Part shown: one piece after another, positions 26,959 to 36,348 of the stretch
Layout: every line of letters begins with the position of its first letter
Position numbering within the stretch: the stretch's first letter is position 1
Source: Flavobacteriales bacterium
GTDB taxonomy: Bacteria > Bacteroidota > Bacteroidia > Flavobacteriales > Flavobacteriaceae
Assembly (NCBI GenBank): GCA_027066365.1
Contig: JAMONV010000004.1
Span: 1-64,000, forward strand
Reading direction: 5' to 3'
Length of the DNA stretch: 64,000 nt
Position numbers and translations under genes: made by a program
Notes under the pieces: generated by a model
Databases searched by the model: none
Told to the model about the DNA's origin: nothing
Seen by the model: the letters and a program-made list of their open reading frames with translations, nothing else

Positions 26959-26982
26959 AAGAATTGAAATTTGATATGCCCC

Positions 26983-26990
26983 CAAAGATA
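26983..26990 (-). promoter_or_regulatory. -7 promoter box of the giant surface protein
   Basis: CAAAGATA on the plus strand reads TATCTTTG on the minus strand, a perfect TAnnTTTG box, 24 nt before ATG 26958. It overlaps the first codon of the longest frame, which argues for the internal ATG. Confidence 0.5.
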
Positions 26991-27093
26991 TCGATATAGC
27001 ACTCGGCTAGAAAAATTTAATGAAAAACTTGCAAATTTTGATGGTAAATAAGAAATCAAAACATTATTACAAAAAAATATTAAAAATAAATGT

Positions 27094-27125
27094 TTGCAAA
27101 ATAATTATTTTATTTTGTAACTTCG
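27094..27125 (+). promoter_or_regulatory. tatA promoter
   Basis: TTG at 27094-27096 and TAACTTCG at 27118-27125 are separated by 21 nt, one mismatch from the Bacteroidota consensus, 25 nt before the tatA ATG. Confidence 0.5.
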
Positions 27126-27150
27126 CAATATGAAATAAAAATTTCGAGAA

Positions 27151-27330
27151 ATGATTATACCTTTAGGCATGTTCGGAACGCAAGAGATTATCGTAATTGC
27201 CATTATTGTTTTGCTTCTGTTCGGCGGGCGTAAAATTCCCGAACTCATGCGTGGCTTGGGAACGGGAATCAAAGAGTTTAAGAAAGCAACCAAAGACGAA
27301 CCCACAACGGATAAAAATACCGAAAACTGA
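27151..27330 (+). CDS. tatA: Sec-independent protein translocase TatA/TatE
   Basis: The 59-aa protein is encoded by an ORF of 180 bp. It has the TatA layout: a short periplasmic N-terminus (FGTQEI), a transmembrane helix (about residues 12-24, IVIAIIVLLLFGG), the FGGRKIPEL hinge, an amphipathic helix (MRGLGTGIKEFKKA) and a short charged tail. It forms the pore of the twin-arginine export system. No tatC is nearby. It stands between the divergent giant surface protein and the convergent DUF4837 gene, 6 bp apart from the latter. Confidence 0.92.
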   Translation: MIIPLGMFGTQEIIVIAIIVLLLFGGRKIPELMRGLGTGIKEFKKATKDEPTTDKNTEN

Positions 27331-27336
27331 AAATCC

Positions 27337-28302
27337 TTAATCCGTCAAGCGGGCGGTTTGCAAAATAGCTTCCAATTCCGTTAGCATATTTCGCTTGAAA
27401 TCGGCCGGAAGGTAAATAAATCCTTCAATGATGACGGCTCGGTTGTGTTTTTTGTCGGGAATAAGATAGTTCACATACGGACCTCCCATGAAATCGTTTT
27501 TCACTTCCCACAAACCCCGGCTTTCGATGCCTTCCGTTCCGGCTATTTTCACTTTCTTCTGAACCGGTGAGAAGCCTTGTTCCGTAATCATCCATGTATT
27601 CGGTAAAGGACCGGGAATATAACGTTTCCCGATGCTATCTCTGATTCGGGGGATTTCCGCTGCCAAACTATCCGAATTTTTTAACGGAATAGAATATAGC
27701 AAAATATTCTTGCTGCCGTCTCGCAAATCGTGACGATACCAGAAAAATCCGTCTTTAGCTACAATTTTTTTGTAAGTATTTGGAATTTTAATGTCGATAT
27801 GTAATTGTTGTTTGATAGAATCCGTAGCTATAAAATCATTTTTTTTAAATCCCGATAAAATGAGCGCTTTTTCCATGGTCTTGAGCGAATCGATTATTTG
27901 TTCGGCATATTGCGCAATCAATTTTCTCCAGTCGGAAGGACTTTTTCCTGCAACCGTAACCACCAATTGCGGCGTGGCGAAAACATTGTGGCGAAAAGTT
28001 ACTTTGCCCGTTTTTTCCTTTCGAAATTCCAAAACATTTCGTTGAATGAAGAAATTTTTATCGAAGATCGAGGGATCGATTTGATAAATGGAAAACAAAG
28101 GTTCGCTTTGGGGCAAAACATCCACTTCGCGGGCAAAATATTTCCGGATGGTATCACCCGTTTTTCCTTTCCATTCACTATCGGGGATAACCACCAACAA
28201 TTGATTGATTTTTCCGACCGAACCGGGCTTGACGGGTTCTCCTTTTTGACAAGCATTCAATCCCAGCACGAGAACAAGCAAAAACAACACGGGTTTTTTC
28301 AT
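27337..28302 (-). CDS. DUF4837 family lipoprotein
   Basis: The 321-aa protein has a lipoprotein signal (lipobox LNAC, Cys18). The mature part fits DUF4837 of Bacteroidota: an opening INQLLVVIPDSEWKG strand, a repeated two-domain alpha/beta layout, a motif FFWYRHDLRDGSKNILLYSIP near residue 195 and YLPADFKRNMLTELEAI near the end. Function is unknown. It overlaps the upstream lytic transglycosylase gene by 4 nt and is the last gene of the pgk-mltD unit. Confidence 0.85.
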   Translation of the reverse strand: MKKPVLFLLVLVLGLNACQKGEPVKPGSVGKINQLLVVIPDSEWKGKTGDTIRKYFAREVDVLPQSEPLFSIYQIDPSIFDKNFFIQRNVLEFRKEKTGKVTFRHNVFATPQLVVTVAGKSPSDWRKLIAQYAEQIIDSLKTMEKALILSGFKKNDFIATDSIKQQLHIDIKIPNTYKKIVAKDGFFWYRHDLRDGSKNILLYSIPLKNSDSLAAEIPRIRDSIGKRYIPGPLPNTWMITEQGFSPVQKKVKIAGTEGIESRGLWEVKNDFMGGPYVNYLIPDKKHNRAVIIEGFIYLPADFKRNMLTELEAILQTARLTD

Positions 28303-29810
28303 GTTTTCAAAATTTTCAATTTTTTCCCGGGCTTAAGTTGATGGGATTTAAGCCCGTTCCAACGCATCAAATTTCGTACCGAAACCTTATATTTCCTTGC
28401 AATTGTCCATAAAGTGTCTCCCTGCTTTACCGTGTGATACAGAATATTGCGATTCGGTTTTGTTTTTCGAGCGGTATTACGATTTCGGGATGCATAAACG
28501 GGGCTTCTCGTATAGATTTTTAATTTCTGTCCCACTCGCAATCGTGTGCTGCGCATATGGTTCCATCGCATAATTTTTCGCACGCTTGTATGATAGCGTA
28601 TGGCTATTTTCCCCAAATAATCTCCGGGTTTCACTCGATAAATTACATAAGTAGGCAAAGTGTAAAACTTAGGCAAAGGCTTTTCCCGTTTTTCCCATTG
28701 TTCCTTGATGTATGCATAAATGGTCTCTTCATGGGCGGCAAACAAGGCGGCCGCTTTATAAGGCAATCGAACGCCATATTGTTTATCCTCGGCATAAGGT
28801 ATCATATTAAGCCTGTATTCGGGATTAAGAAACTCCAACTCTTCTTCCGTCACCGGCAATAATTCTGTCAATTGTTTGAAGGAAACCGTCGATTGAACCA
28901 AAATCGTATCGGTTTTAATAAATTCGAAGGCAGGCTTTTGCGGTTTGATACCATAGAAATCTTTAAATTCATATAAAAGCCAAACGGCTTGAAATTGAGG
29001 TATATAACCCGCCGTTTCCCGGGGTAAAAACGCCCTTAAATTCCAATAGTTTTTATAGCCTCCCGATCGACGAATGGCTTTAGTAACATTTCCCGGTCCC
29101 GAATTGTAGGCCGCCAATGCCAAATTCCAATCCCCGAATAAATCGTATAAATCGTTAAGGTGTCGTGCCGCCGCATCGGTTTCCAGCACGGGTGACATGC
29201 GTTCGTCCAAATACGAAGTCATTTCTAGCCCGTATTTTTTTCCCGTGAAATACATAAATTGCCACAATCCCACAGCCCCCATACGCGATTGTGCCTTCGG
29301 GTTTAATGCCGATTCAACAATAGCCAAATGCTTCAATTCATAAGGAATGCCGTAACGGTCAAATATTTCCTCAAACATGGGATAATAATAAGCTTCGGCC
29401 AAACCGAATAATTTCTCCAGATATTTTTTTCGTTTCTTCAGGTAGTATTCAACGGTTCGCACCAATGCCGGGTGATACACAATCTCCAAAGGCGACCGGG
29501 CGTTGAGTTGTTTTATTTGCAATTTTAAAACCGTTGTATCCAATCTTCTTTCAAACGGCAAACTATCCGGCACTTGTAACATGCTTCCGTCTTCGCCCGG
29601 AAAATAATAAGCGTTAACCCATAAACTATCGATTTTACGCAAACTGTCCGTATCCGTTAAATTTAATTGAATACCGGTTTTCCGTGATGCCCGGATTTCT
29701 TGCTTTATCAATGTATCTTGTATCAATGTATCTTGCTGTCCCCGCAAAAAATTGATTGAAATTAAGATCCAAATAAATCCTGCTAATCGTTTCATAAACA
29801 TCATAAGCAT
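28299..29810 (-). CDS. mltD: Membrane-bound lytic transglycosylase with LysM domains (MltD-like)
   Basis: The product is about 503 aa. It has a signal peptide and then a lysozyme-like SLT domain in which the catalytic Glu is in AIVESALNP, followed by GAVGLWQFM and AAYNSGPGNV. Two C-terminal LysM domains are evident (VIYRVKPGDYLGKIA... and TVKQGDTLWTIARKY...) that bind peptidoglycan. It cleaves the glycan strand between MurNAc and GlcNAc. In-frame ATGs at 29810, 29804 and 29795 all give a plausible signal peptide. The gene lies between pgk and the DUF4837 gene in one operon. Confidence 0.9.
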   Translation of the reverse strand: MLMMFMKRLAGFIWILISINFLRGQQDTLIQDTLIKQEIRASRKTGIQLNLTDTDSLRKIDSLWVNAYYFPGEDGSMLQVPDSLPFERRLDTTVLKLQIKQLNARSPLEIVYHPALVRTVEYYLKKRKKYLEKLFGLAEAYYYPMFEEIFDRYGIPYELKHLAIVESALNPKAQSRMGAVGLWQFMYFTGKKYGLEMTSYLDERMSPVLETDAAARHLNDLYDLFGDWNLALAAYNSGPGNVTKAIRRSGGYKNYWNLRAFLPRETAGYIPQFQAVWLLYEFKDFYGIKPQKPAFEFIKTDTILVQSTVSFKQLTELLPVTEEELEFLNPEYRLNMIPYAEDKQYGVRLPYKAAALFAAHEETIYAYIKEQWEKREKPLPKFYTLPTYVIYRVKPGDYLGKIAIRYHTSVRKIMRWNHMRSTRLRVGQKLKIYTRSPVYASRNRNTARKTKPNRNILYHTVKQGDTLWTIARKYKVSVRNLMRWNGLKSHQLKPGKKLKILKT

Positions 29811-29847
29811 CTTTGGCTTTAATATAATAACGATTTCGATCTCACTA

Positions 29848-31032
29848 TCATTGTTCGAGCGCAACAATGCCGGGCAAACTTTTCCCTTCCAGCATTTCGA
29901 TCATGGCGCCGCCTCCCGTGGAAATATAACTGATTTTGTCTTCCAAACCGGCTTTTTTCACTGCAGAAACACTATCGCCGCCACCCACAATGGAATATGA
30001 TCCTCGAGCTGTAGCTTCGGCTACGGCTTCACCGATAGCATTGGTCCCTTGTGCGAATTTATCCCATTCAAATACTCCTGCAGGTCCGTTCCAAATGATA
30101 GTTTTGGAATTCAAAATTACATCCCTGATTTTTCGGATGGTTTCCGGCCCGATATCCAAACCTTGCCAACCGGCCGGTATTTGATCAATACTTACGATCC
30201 GTATGTTGGCATCTGGCGAAAAGCGATCGGCAATGACAATATCCAGGGGCAAAATAACATTCACGCCCTTTTCGCGTGCTTTGTCCAGGATTTGCTTTGC
30301 TTTTGGAATCATCTCCTCTTCGGCAATGGAATCTGCGGTTTCATAACCTAACGCGCGTAAAAAAGTATAGGCCATTCCACCGACAATAATCAAATTGTCC
30401 ACTTTATCCAACAAATTTTCCAAAACTCCGATTTTGGATGAAACTTTGGCGCCGCCGATAATGGCCGTTACGGGATGTTCGCCTTCCTTTAGCGCCCTTC
30501 CTATTTGCTTCACTTCATTTGCCAATAAATATCCCGCCGCTTTTTTTTGGGGGAAAAACTTGCCGATAACGGCCGTGCTGGCATGTGCGCGATGCGCCGT
30601 CCCGAAGGCATCATTCACATAAAAGTCGCCCAAGGAAGCCAATTCTTTTGCAAAGTCTTCGTTACCTTTTTTCTCGCGCGGATCATAACGGAGGTTTTCC
30701 AAAAGCAAAACTTGACCGGGTTTTAAATGAGCGACTTTTTTTTGAACTTCCGCACCGGTAATTCCCGAAACAAAAGAAACTTTGTGTCCCAATAGTTGCT
30801 CCAAGACTGGAACGATTTGCTTTAAGCTGAATTGCGGCTCTTTATCCTTGGGACGTCCCAAATGTGACATTAAAATCAAACTGCCGCCATCATTTAAAAT
30901 TTTTTTTAACGTGGGTAAAGCACGACGAATGCGTGTATCGTCCGTCACGCAATTGTCCTTGACGGGAACATTAAAATCTACCCTTACCAAAACTTTTTTC
31001 CCCTTAAAATTGAAATCATCTACGGTTTTCAT
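29848..31032 (-). CDS. pgk: Phosphoglycerate kinase
   Basis: The 394-aa glycolytic enzyme converts 1,3-bisphosphoglycerate and ADP to 3-phosphoglycerate and ATP. Motifs are VLVRVDFNVP near residue 15, LMSHLGRPK near 55, VNDAFGTAHRAHAS near 140, AIIGGAKVSSK near 190, NGPAGVFEWDKFA near 318 and the nucleotide-binding GGGDSVSAV near 350. Length and domain order are those of bacterial Pgk. It is first in a unit with mltD and the DUF4837 gene, downstream of the OmpA operon terminator. Confidence 0.97.
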   Translation of the reverse strand: MKTVDDFNFKGKKVLVRVDFNVPVKDNCVTDDTRIRRALPTLKKILNDGGSLILMSHLGRPKDKEPQFSLKQIVPVLEQLLGHKVSFVSGITGAEVQKKVAHLKPGQVLLLENLRYDPREKKGNEDFAKELASLGDFYVNDAFGTAHRAHASTAVIGKFFPQKKAAGYLLANEVKQIGRALKEGEHPVTAIIGGAKVSSKIGVLENLLDKVDNLIIVGGMAYTFLRALGYETADSIAEEEMIPKAKQILDKAREKGVNVILPLDIVIADRFSPDANIRIVSIDQIPAGWQGLDIGPETIRKIRDVILNSKTIIWNGPAGVFEWDKFAQGTNAIGEAVAEATARGSYSIVGGGDSVSAVKKAGLEDKISYISTGGGAMIEMLEGKSLPGIVALEQ

Positions 31033-31045
31033 TCGATTATCATAT

Positions 31046-31090
31046 TAAAAAAAAGACAGGTAAATTTACGAAAACTTACCTGTCTTTTTC
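31046..31090 (-). terminator. Terminator of the CHU_C-PorP-OmpA operon
   Basis: AAAAAGACAGGTAA (about 31050-31063) pairs with TTACCTGTCTTTTT (31076-31089). The A-run on its left gives a T-run on the minus strand. It lies between ompA (end 31114) and pgk. Confidence 0.8.
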
Positions 31091-31113
31091 AAATAATCGA
31101 TTAAATTTCCGTC

Positions 31114-33054
31114 CTATTCGTCTTGTCCCGTCGATTGTTCTTTGTTTTCTTTATCTTCATTGACAATGATAAAATCGGAACGGCGATTTTCTTGATGTTG
31201 CTCTTTAGTGCAGCTACCGCAAGATTTACATTCCACTTTGGGTTCTGTTTCTCCTTTGCCTTCCCATGTCAAACGCGATTCATCAATACCTTTGGAAATG
31301 ATATATTGAACGGTTGCTTTGGCGCGTTTTTCGGATAATTTTTGGTTATAGGCTTTAGGACCGCGACAATCGGTGTGGGAAACAACGTGGATTTTCAGCT
31401 CGGGATGTTTTTTCATGGCTTCCACTACGTTGTCCAATTCAAAGGCGGCATCACGGCGAATATTCCATTTATCGAAGTCGAAATAAATGGGTTTAATATC
31501 AAGTTGTTCCGCGGTGATAATTTTTTCGATGGGATTAAGAACGATATCTACGTCCACTCCCTCGTCGTAAGTGCCGGCTACTTTGACTTTGGCATTTTCG
31601 TAATCGTTGGCACGACCTTCGAGGATTACGTCCTTGCCACCTTCGATCAGGAAGTTCACTTCGCCATCTTCGTTAGCGGTTTTGGTCCCCATCGGATTGC
31701 CTGCATTGTCGGTTAGAACGACCACGGCGTTGGGAACCGGTTTGCCCGTTTTGGCATCTTTCACCAATACGTTGATTAAAACATCGAATACGGGTTTGAC
31801 GGCTTGCACTTCGTAAATATTAAAGTCTCCGTAGTTTTTGGAATCCCGGTTGCTGGCCATAAAACCTTTTTTTATCTTAGGATAGTAAATAAAGGTGATA
31901 TCGTCTTTTCCGCTGTTGACGGGCACGCCGAGATTCCGTGCGCGGGAGAATTTGCCGTCAACAAATTTGGAAGCAAAGATATCGCGTCCGCCTAGGCCCA
32001 TCCAGCCGTCGGATGAGAAATAGAGTGTATTATCGGTAAAATAAGGATAATCTTCACGCCCTTCGGTGTTGATTTCCGGGCCTAAATGAACGGGGTCGCC
32101 ATAGGTTCCGTCGTCGTGAATATCGACATACCAGATATCGGATTGTCCGTATGTTCCGGGACGGTCGGATGAGAAATATAATCGTTTGCCGTCGGGCGAA
32201 ACTGCCGGGAATGCGCTATCGAAATGGTCGCTGTTAAACGGCAGTTCGGTTACTTCCGTCCATTCCTTACCGTTCCATTTGGCACTGTATATTTTCAGAC
32301 GGCTGATACCCAAGCTGTCTTCTCCCACTTTTCCGGAATAGTTGTTTCGTGTAAAGTAAACGGTTAATCCGTCGGGTGAAAAAGCGAAAGGTCCTTCGTG
32401 ATATTTGGTGTTGACATCGCCCGGAAGTTGTTCCAAGTTGGAAACAACCCCTTCGATATAATCGGCTACGAAGATATCACCGAAAGGTTGCCCGTCCCAC
32501 TTATGTTTTTTTGCCAAAACGCGATGCGATACGAAATAAAATTTATCATCTTTGATTTTAGCTCCGTAATCGGCGTATTCGGAATTGACGTTAGGCATTT
32601 CGTTTACAACGAATTTTTTACGGGTTTTGTCCAGAATTTTCACCAGATATCCCGGATTTTCTCTGTAGGCGATTGCGCGATGATCCGAAGGACGCATTTG
32701 AGCGAATTTTTCCAGCCAGGGTTTACTTTCTTCGTATTTACCGTTTGCTTTTAACATTTGTGCATAACGATAATATACTTCGGGGTCATCGGTTTTATTG
32801 ATGATTTTGGCATACAATTTTTCGGCTTTTTTGGCATCAAAAAGGTGGTAATAGGAATCGGCCGCTTTACGAATAACGTATTCACTGTTATCGCCTTTGG
32901 AAATGGCTTTTTCATAAAGTTCCGCCGCTTTTAGGTATTCCAGCCGGTTAAAATATTTATCCGCTTTTCTGACTAGCGCACTTTTCTTTTCTTGGGCCTG
33001 CATAAAAGCCATTCCGGCTATCAAAAGGAAAATGCTGAGGTATATTTTTTTCAT
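31114..33054 (-). CDS. OmpA-family protein with TPR and WD40-like (PD40) repeats
   Basis: The 646-aa protein has a signal peptide (AQA cleavage near residue 21) and TPR-like helices (residues 25-130). WD40-like beta-propeller repeats follow, with SPDG-x-x-YF motifs (FSPDGLTVYFTR, VSPDGKRLYFSSDRPG), then a carboxypeptidase-regulatory-like domain (AKTGKPVPNAVVVL, near 445). The C-terminal OmpA peptidoglycan-binding domain starts at IYFDFDKWNIRRDA. This architecture is that of PorE/Bacteroidota OmpA proteins encoded after PorP/SprF. It probably anchors a PorP-type complex to peptidoglycan. Confidence 0.85.
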   Translation of the reverse strand: MKKIYLSIFLLIAGMAFMQAQEKKSALVRKADKYFNRLEYLKAAELYEKAISKGDNSEYVIRKAADSYYHLFDAKKAEKLYAKIINKTDDPEVYYRYAQMLKANGKYEESKPWLEKFAQMRPSDHRAIAYRENPGYLVKILDKTRKKFVVNEMPNVNSEYADYGAKIKDDKFYFVSHRVLAKKHKWDGQPFGDIFVADYIEGVVSNLEQLPGDVNTKYHEGPFAFSPDGLTVYFTRNNYSGKVGEDSLGISRLKIYSAKWNGKEWTEVTELPFNSDHFDSAFPAVSPDGKRLYFSSDRPGTYGQSDIWYVDIHDDGTYGDPVHLGPEINTEGREDYPYFTDNTLYFSSDGWMGLGGRDIFASKFVDGKFSRARNLGVPVNSGKDDITFIYYPKIKKGFMASNRDSKNYGDFNIYEVQAVKPVFDVLINVLVKDAKTGKPVPNAVVVLTDNAGNPMGTKTANEDGEVNFLIEGGKDVILEGRANDYENAKVKVAGTYDEGVDVDIVLNPIEKIITAEQLDIKPIYFDFDKWNIRRDAAFELDNVVEAMKKHPELKIHVVSHTDCRGPKAYNQKLSEKRAKATVQYIISKGIDESRLTWEGKGETEPKVECKSCGSCTKEQHQENRRSDFIIVNEDKENKEQSTGQDE

Positions 33055-33074
33055 AATTTTCTGTTTTTTCGGGA

Positions 33075-33992
33075 TTAGAAATACAACGGTGACATGAATG
33101 CTCGTTTTTTATAGGGTATCACGTAATTCAAGAACACTTCATGCGAATTGGGACCGAATAGTTTCATGTTGGAAACAGTCCGGTCGTAAGCATATCCGAT
33201 ACGTAAGTTTTCCGATACGGCATAATTAATCAATCCGCTGAAGGAATCGTTCAAGCGATAGGACACGCCCAATTCCAGTTTGTCATACATAAATAAATTG
33301 GCGTTCAAGCTCAATGCAAAAGGAGCTCCGATAGCTTGGTATGCCATAAAATGAGGCTTTAATTTGAAATTTTTATTTAAATCAAATACATATCCTCCTG
33401 TTATAAAATAGTGAATGGCATTTCCTTGATTCCAGTTGGTGCCTTCGTAGGCGTAATCTTTGGTATTGAGCATGGGCGCCGATACACCTATATAATATTT
33501 ATCGGAATAAAAGAACAAACCTACACCGTAATTGAATAGATAGGTATTGATATTTTTGGTTAATAAAGGATCCCCGGGATCCACAGCTTGAAGCCGGGTC
33601 AAATCAACGCCCACTTTGTAAATTCCCGCATTGATTCCCATGGCCAGTTGATTGTTTGCTCCCACGGCTATTGTATAGGAATAATTTAAATTGGCACTCA
33701 ATTGATCGGTGTAGCCGTATTGATCTTTGAAGGCATTCAAACCGACTCCCATAGCATCGCCTACGCGAGAATGAACATTAAAAGCATAAGTTTCGGGATG
33801 TCCGTCGAAACCAATCCATTGTGTCCGATATAGAAAACCCAGAGCCAATCCGTTCTTGATTCCGGTATAGGCCGGATTCACCATGTTCATATTATACATG
33901 AATTGGGTATAATGCGGTGCCTGTTGAGCCGCTAAGCTGCCCGAAAATATAACCGCTAAAAGTAAGATTAATTGCTGTTGATATCTTTTCAT
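33075..33992 (-). CDS. PorP/SprF family type IX secretion outer-membrane protein
   Basis: The 305-aa protein has a signal peptide (LAAQQ) and the family start APHYTQFMYNMNMVNPAYTG, then a 14-strand-type barrel with repeated Y/G-rich strands and the end FGPNSHEVFLNYVIPYKK. PorP/SprF proteins help to attach T9SS substrates with CHU_C (type B) C-termini to the surface. It lies between the CHU_C protein and the OmpA protein, in the standard gene order. Confidence 0.92.
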   Translation of the reverse strand: MKRYQQQLILLLAVIFSGSLAAQQAPHYTQFMYNMNMVNPAYTGIKNGLALGFLYRTQWIGFDGHPETYAFNVHSRVGDAMGVGLNAFKDQYGYTDQLSANLNYSYTIAVGANNQLAMGINAGIYKVGVDLTRLQAVDPGDPLLTKNINTYLFNYGVGLFFYSDKYYIGVSAPMLNTKDYAYEGTNWNQGNAIHYFITGGYVFDLNKNFKLKPHFMAYQAIGAPFALSLNANLFMYDKLELGVSYRLNDSFSGLINYAVSENLRIGYAYDRTVSNMKLFGPNSHEVFLNYVIPYKKRAFMSPLYF

Positions 33993-34004
33993 AATGAGTT
34001 TTTT

Positions 34005-35558
34005 TTAACGTATTATGTGAATCATTCCTTTCTTGGTTTTGCCGTCTTTCAATTCAATGACGTAGAAATAGGTAGCTGCCGGCAAGTCGTTTCCGTTTTT
34101 GTTTTGCCCGTGCCATTCGTCGGTATATCCGTCGGTTTTGGAATATACTTCGGAACCCCAACGATTAAAGATTTGAATTTTGGAAATACCTTCTTTCTCG
34201 TTCAAGTAATCCAAAACCAAAGCATCGTTTTTTCCGTCGTCGCCCGGGGTAATCACTTCGGGTATAATACATGCACTATTTTGGTAGTTTTCAATGGTTA
34301 CTTCCGCTTCGGAAGAGCAATTTCCGCTGCTCACCACCACCGAATAAACGCCCGGTTCGGTTACTTCCAATTGAGGAGATGTGGCGCCGGTAATTACGGA
34401 TCCGTCTTTAGACCACTGATAATTTAAGGTAACATTTTGAAAACTATCAATATTTTCCGGGGTGGCATCAAGGGTAATGGTTTCATTGGAACAGCGTTTT
34501 TGAACGGGTTCTCCCAAATTCAAAACCGGGGTGGGAACCACCACCACTTCCCCTTCGGCATATTCGGTAATATTGTTTCCATGACAATCATAAAAAGTAA
34601 CTTCACACGTATAAGGCCCCAAATCACCGTTGGTGGCAACAACCAAAGAATCCGCATGTGCTCCCGGAACGGGGTTGCGGTTCGAATCATACCAAGTGAT
34701 ACTTAAATTGCCAATCGTATTGGCCGGCTTGAAAATCCAAGCTTCCGGATTGACCAAACTGTCAATTGTCCAAACACTCGTATTGCGGTTAACCAAAACA
34801 CTTCCGGCCGTAGTTCCGTCGCCGGGATAATATCCGCACGAGGCATCTGCATTTTGAATCCCTAATGTTGCCAAACCGTTATTCCAATTGGAGCAAACGG
34901 GTTTATGACGCATGTGCACCTCTATGCTGTAATCGCTTTCGTTCAAAACAATTTGTTGGCTTGTTAATAAATCGGTACAACTGAATTGAGGCATTTCATA
35001 ATAAGTAATAATAAATTTACGGTTGGGCGCCGTGCCTCTTAATTCGTATTTCATTTCGGATAAACCTTGAATTCGCCTGCCGGCATGAATATCATGATAA
35101 GCTCCCATAATAGAACCGTAAGAAATGCCATTAGCGTAATAAGGAAGTTCGATATTAGGAATCAATTGATAGGAATACAAGGGCCACGAGTCGTATTGCC
35201 CGGCCAGTGAAGGTTCGAAAATGATATCTCCGTTTGAACCTACTACAAGCTGCGTATACGGTTCTCCGAAGAAATAAAACGTAAATCCAATGTCTATGGC
35301 ATCCGAAAATTCATCGTCAATCGCCAAAGGAACGCCGCCTTGCAGAACATCATTGGCATTGGTGAAATTAGTGTCAAAATTATACGTAAGACTATCGGTG
35401 ACATATGCGCTTGTCAGCAACGACTGAATGTTTGTCCTCAAAACACCGTAATCCTCCGTATCACATACGGTATCATTTATCACTGTAACATGCTGCGCCC
35501 TCAAAATCAAGGGGTTCCATATAAACAGCACAAGTAATAGGGTTAAGATTCTTTTCAT
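34005..35558 (-). CDS. T9SS type B (CHU_C / gliding motility-associated C-terminal domain) protein
   Basis: The 517-aa secreted protein has a signal peptide (ILRAQ). An N-terminal beta domain contains SNGDIIFEPS and a TAPNRKFIITYYEMPQF stretch also seen in the giant surface protein. Ig/PKD-like segments follow (YQWSKDGSVITGATSPQLEV). The C-terminal CHU_C domain has VITPGDDGKNDALVLDYL, IQIFNRWGSEVY and the closing TYFYVIELKDGK. Type B domains are exported by T9SS and depend on a PorP/SprF partner, encoded directly downstream. Confidence 0.9.
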   Translation of the reverse strand: MKRILTLLLVLFIWNPLILRAQHVTVINDTVCDTEDYGVLRTNIQSLLTSAYVTDSLTYNFDTNFTNANDVLQGGVPLAIDDEFSDAIDIGFTFYFFGEPYTQLVVGSNGDIIFEPSLAGQYDSWPLYSYQLIPNIELPYYANGISYGSIMGAYHDIHAGRRIQGLSEMKYELRGTAPNRKFIITYYEMPQFSCTDLLTSQQIVLNESDYSIEVHMRHKPVCSNWNNGLATLGIQNADASCGYYPGDGTTAGSVLVNRNTSVWTIDSLVNPEAWIFKPANTIGNLSITWYDSNRNPVPGAHADSLVVATNGDLGPYTCEVTFYDCHGNNITEYAEGEVVVVPTPVLNLGEPVQKRCSNETITLDATPENIDSFQNVTLNYQWSKDGSVITGATSPQLEVTEPGVYSVVVSSGNCSSEAEVTIENYQNSACIIPEVITPGDDGKNDALVLDYLNEKEGISKIQIFNRWGSEVYSKTDGYTDEWHGQNKNGNDLPAATYFYVIELKDGKTKKGMIHIIR

Positions 35559-35581
35559 AATGTGTCTTTTTTATTTAAAAA

Positions 35582-35611
35582 CAAAATTATACAATTTTTT
35601 ATTTAATACAA
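35582..35611 (-). promoter_or_regulatory. Promoter of the CHU_C-PorP-OmpA operon
   Basis: On the minus strand TTG (35611-35609) and TAATTTTG (35589-35582) are separated by 19 nt, a perfect fit to TTG-N(17-23)-TAnnTTTG, 24 nt upstream of ATG 35558. The remaining DNA to the mraZ promoter is AT-rich and without further features. Confidence 0.65.
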
Positions 35612-35828
35612 ATATAAATCATTTTAATTTTTTTTGCCAAGCTTATGCGGCATTTTTGATTTTTAAATTAGAACATTATTCCGTAATCCAAAAATGACTT
35701 TTGTCACAAAAAATACAAAATAATCCTCTTTCAACCTCAATAACATAGCCGGAACATACGAAGTGAGTGGAAAATAACATTCTGATATTCAATGCTATAC
35801 AAAGTTTTCAACAACTGAAGGTAATAAT

Positions 35829-35860
35829 TTGGGAAAATATGGGAAAATATGGTAATTTTG
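35829..35860 (+). promoter_or_regulatory. mraZ promoter with three MraZ boxes
   Basis: Three direct 10-bp repeats, TGGGAAAATA (35830, 35840) and TGGTAATTTT (35850), match MraZ boxes (TGGG plus 5-6 nt spacer). They fill the space between a TTG (35829-35831) and a TAATTTTG -7 box (35853-35860), 21 nt apart, and overlap the -7 box. MraZ bound here would block the promoter, fitting autorepression of the dcw operon. Confidence 0.75.
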
Positions 35861-35886
35861 AAATCCGGAATGGTAACTTCCTGACG

Positions 35887-36348
35887 GTGAAAATTTTAAT
35901 CGGCACATATAATGTTAAAATTGATGCGCATGGGCGAATTTTATTGCCGAAAGGACTGCGTGTGCAACTGAAAGAATTCGAAGACGACGGTTTTGTGATT
36001 CGACGCGCCACTTTTTTTGATAATCTTGAATTGTATCCCAAGCGAGAGTGGGAACGTTGGATGCAACAAATTTTGCAAATCAAAAAAACATCCCGCGAAA
36101 AAGTCAAACTTATTTCCCTGATGAATGCGGGTGCACGTCTTATTATGCTGGATTCGCACGGGCGTTTGCAAATTCCGAAAGATCTCATTCAATTGATGCG
36201 ATTTAAAAAAGAACTGGTTATCGCTTCCGAGGGAAATATACTGCAAATATGGGACAAAGAGACCTACGAGCGTTTCTGGGAAGAAAACAAAGACGATTTC
36301 GCCGCTTTAATGGAAAAATTACTTGACGAAGAGCCAAAGCATGACTAG
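35887..36348 (+). CDS. mraZ: Transcriptional regulator MraZ
   Basis: The 153-aa AbrB-like DNA-binding protein has two swapped-hairpin halves, each with the DNA-contacting D-x-x-GR motif (DAHGRILLP near residue 11, DSHGRLQIP near residue 94). It represses its own promoter and the division cluster. The start is taken as GTG 35887: the family begins KILIGTYNVKID, and the longer frame would put ATG codons inside the promoter and MraZ boxes. It overlaps rsmH by 8 nt. Confidence 0.92.
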   Translation: MKILIGTYNVKIDAHGRILLPKGLRVQLKEFEDDGFVIRRATFFDNLELYPKREWERWMQQILQIKKTSREKVKLISLMNAGARLIMLDSHGRLQIPKDLIQLMRFKKELVIASEGNILQIWDKETYERFWEENKDDFAALMEKLLDEEPKHD

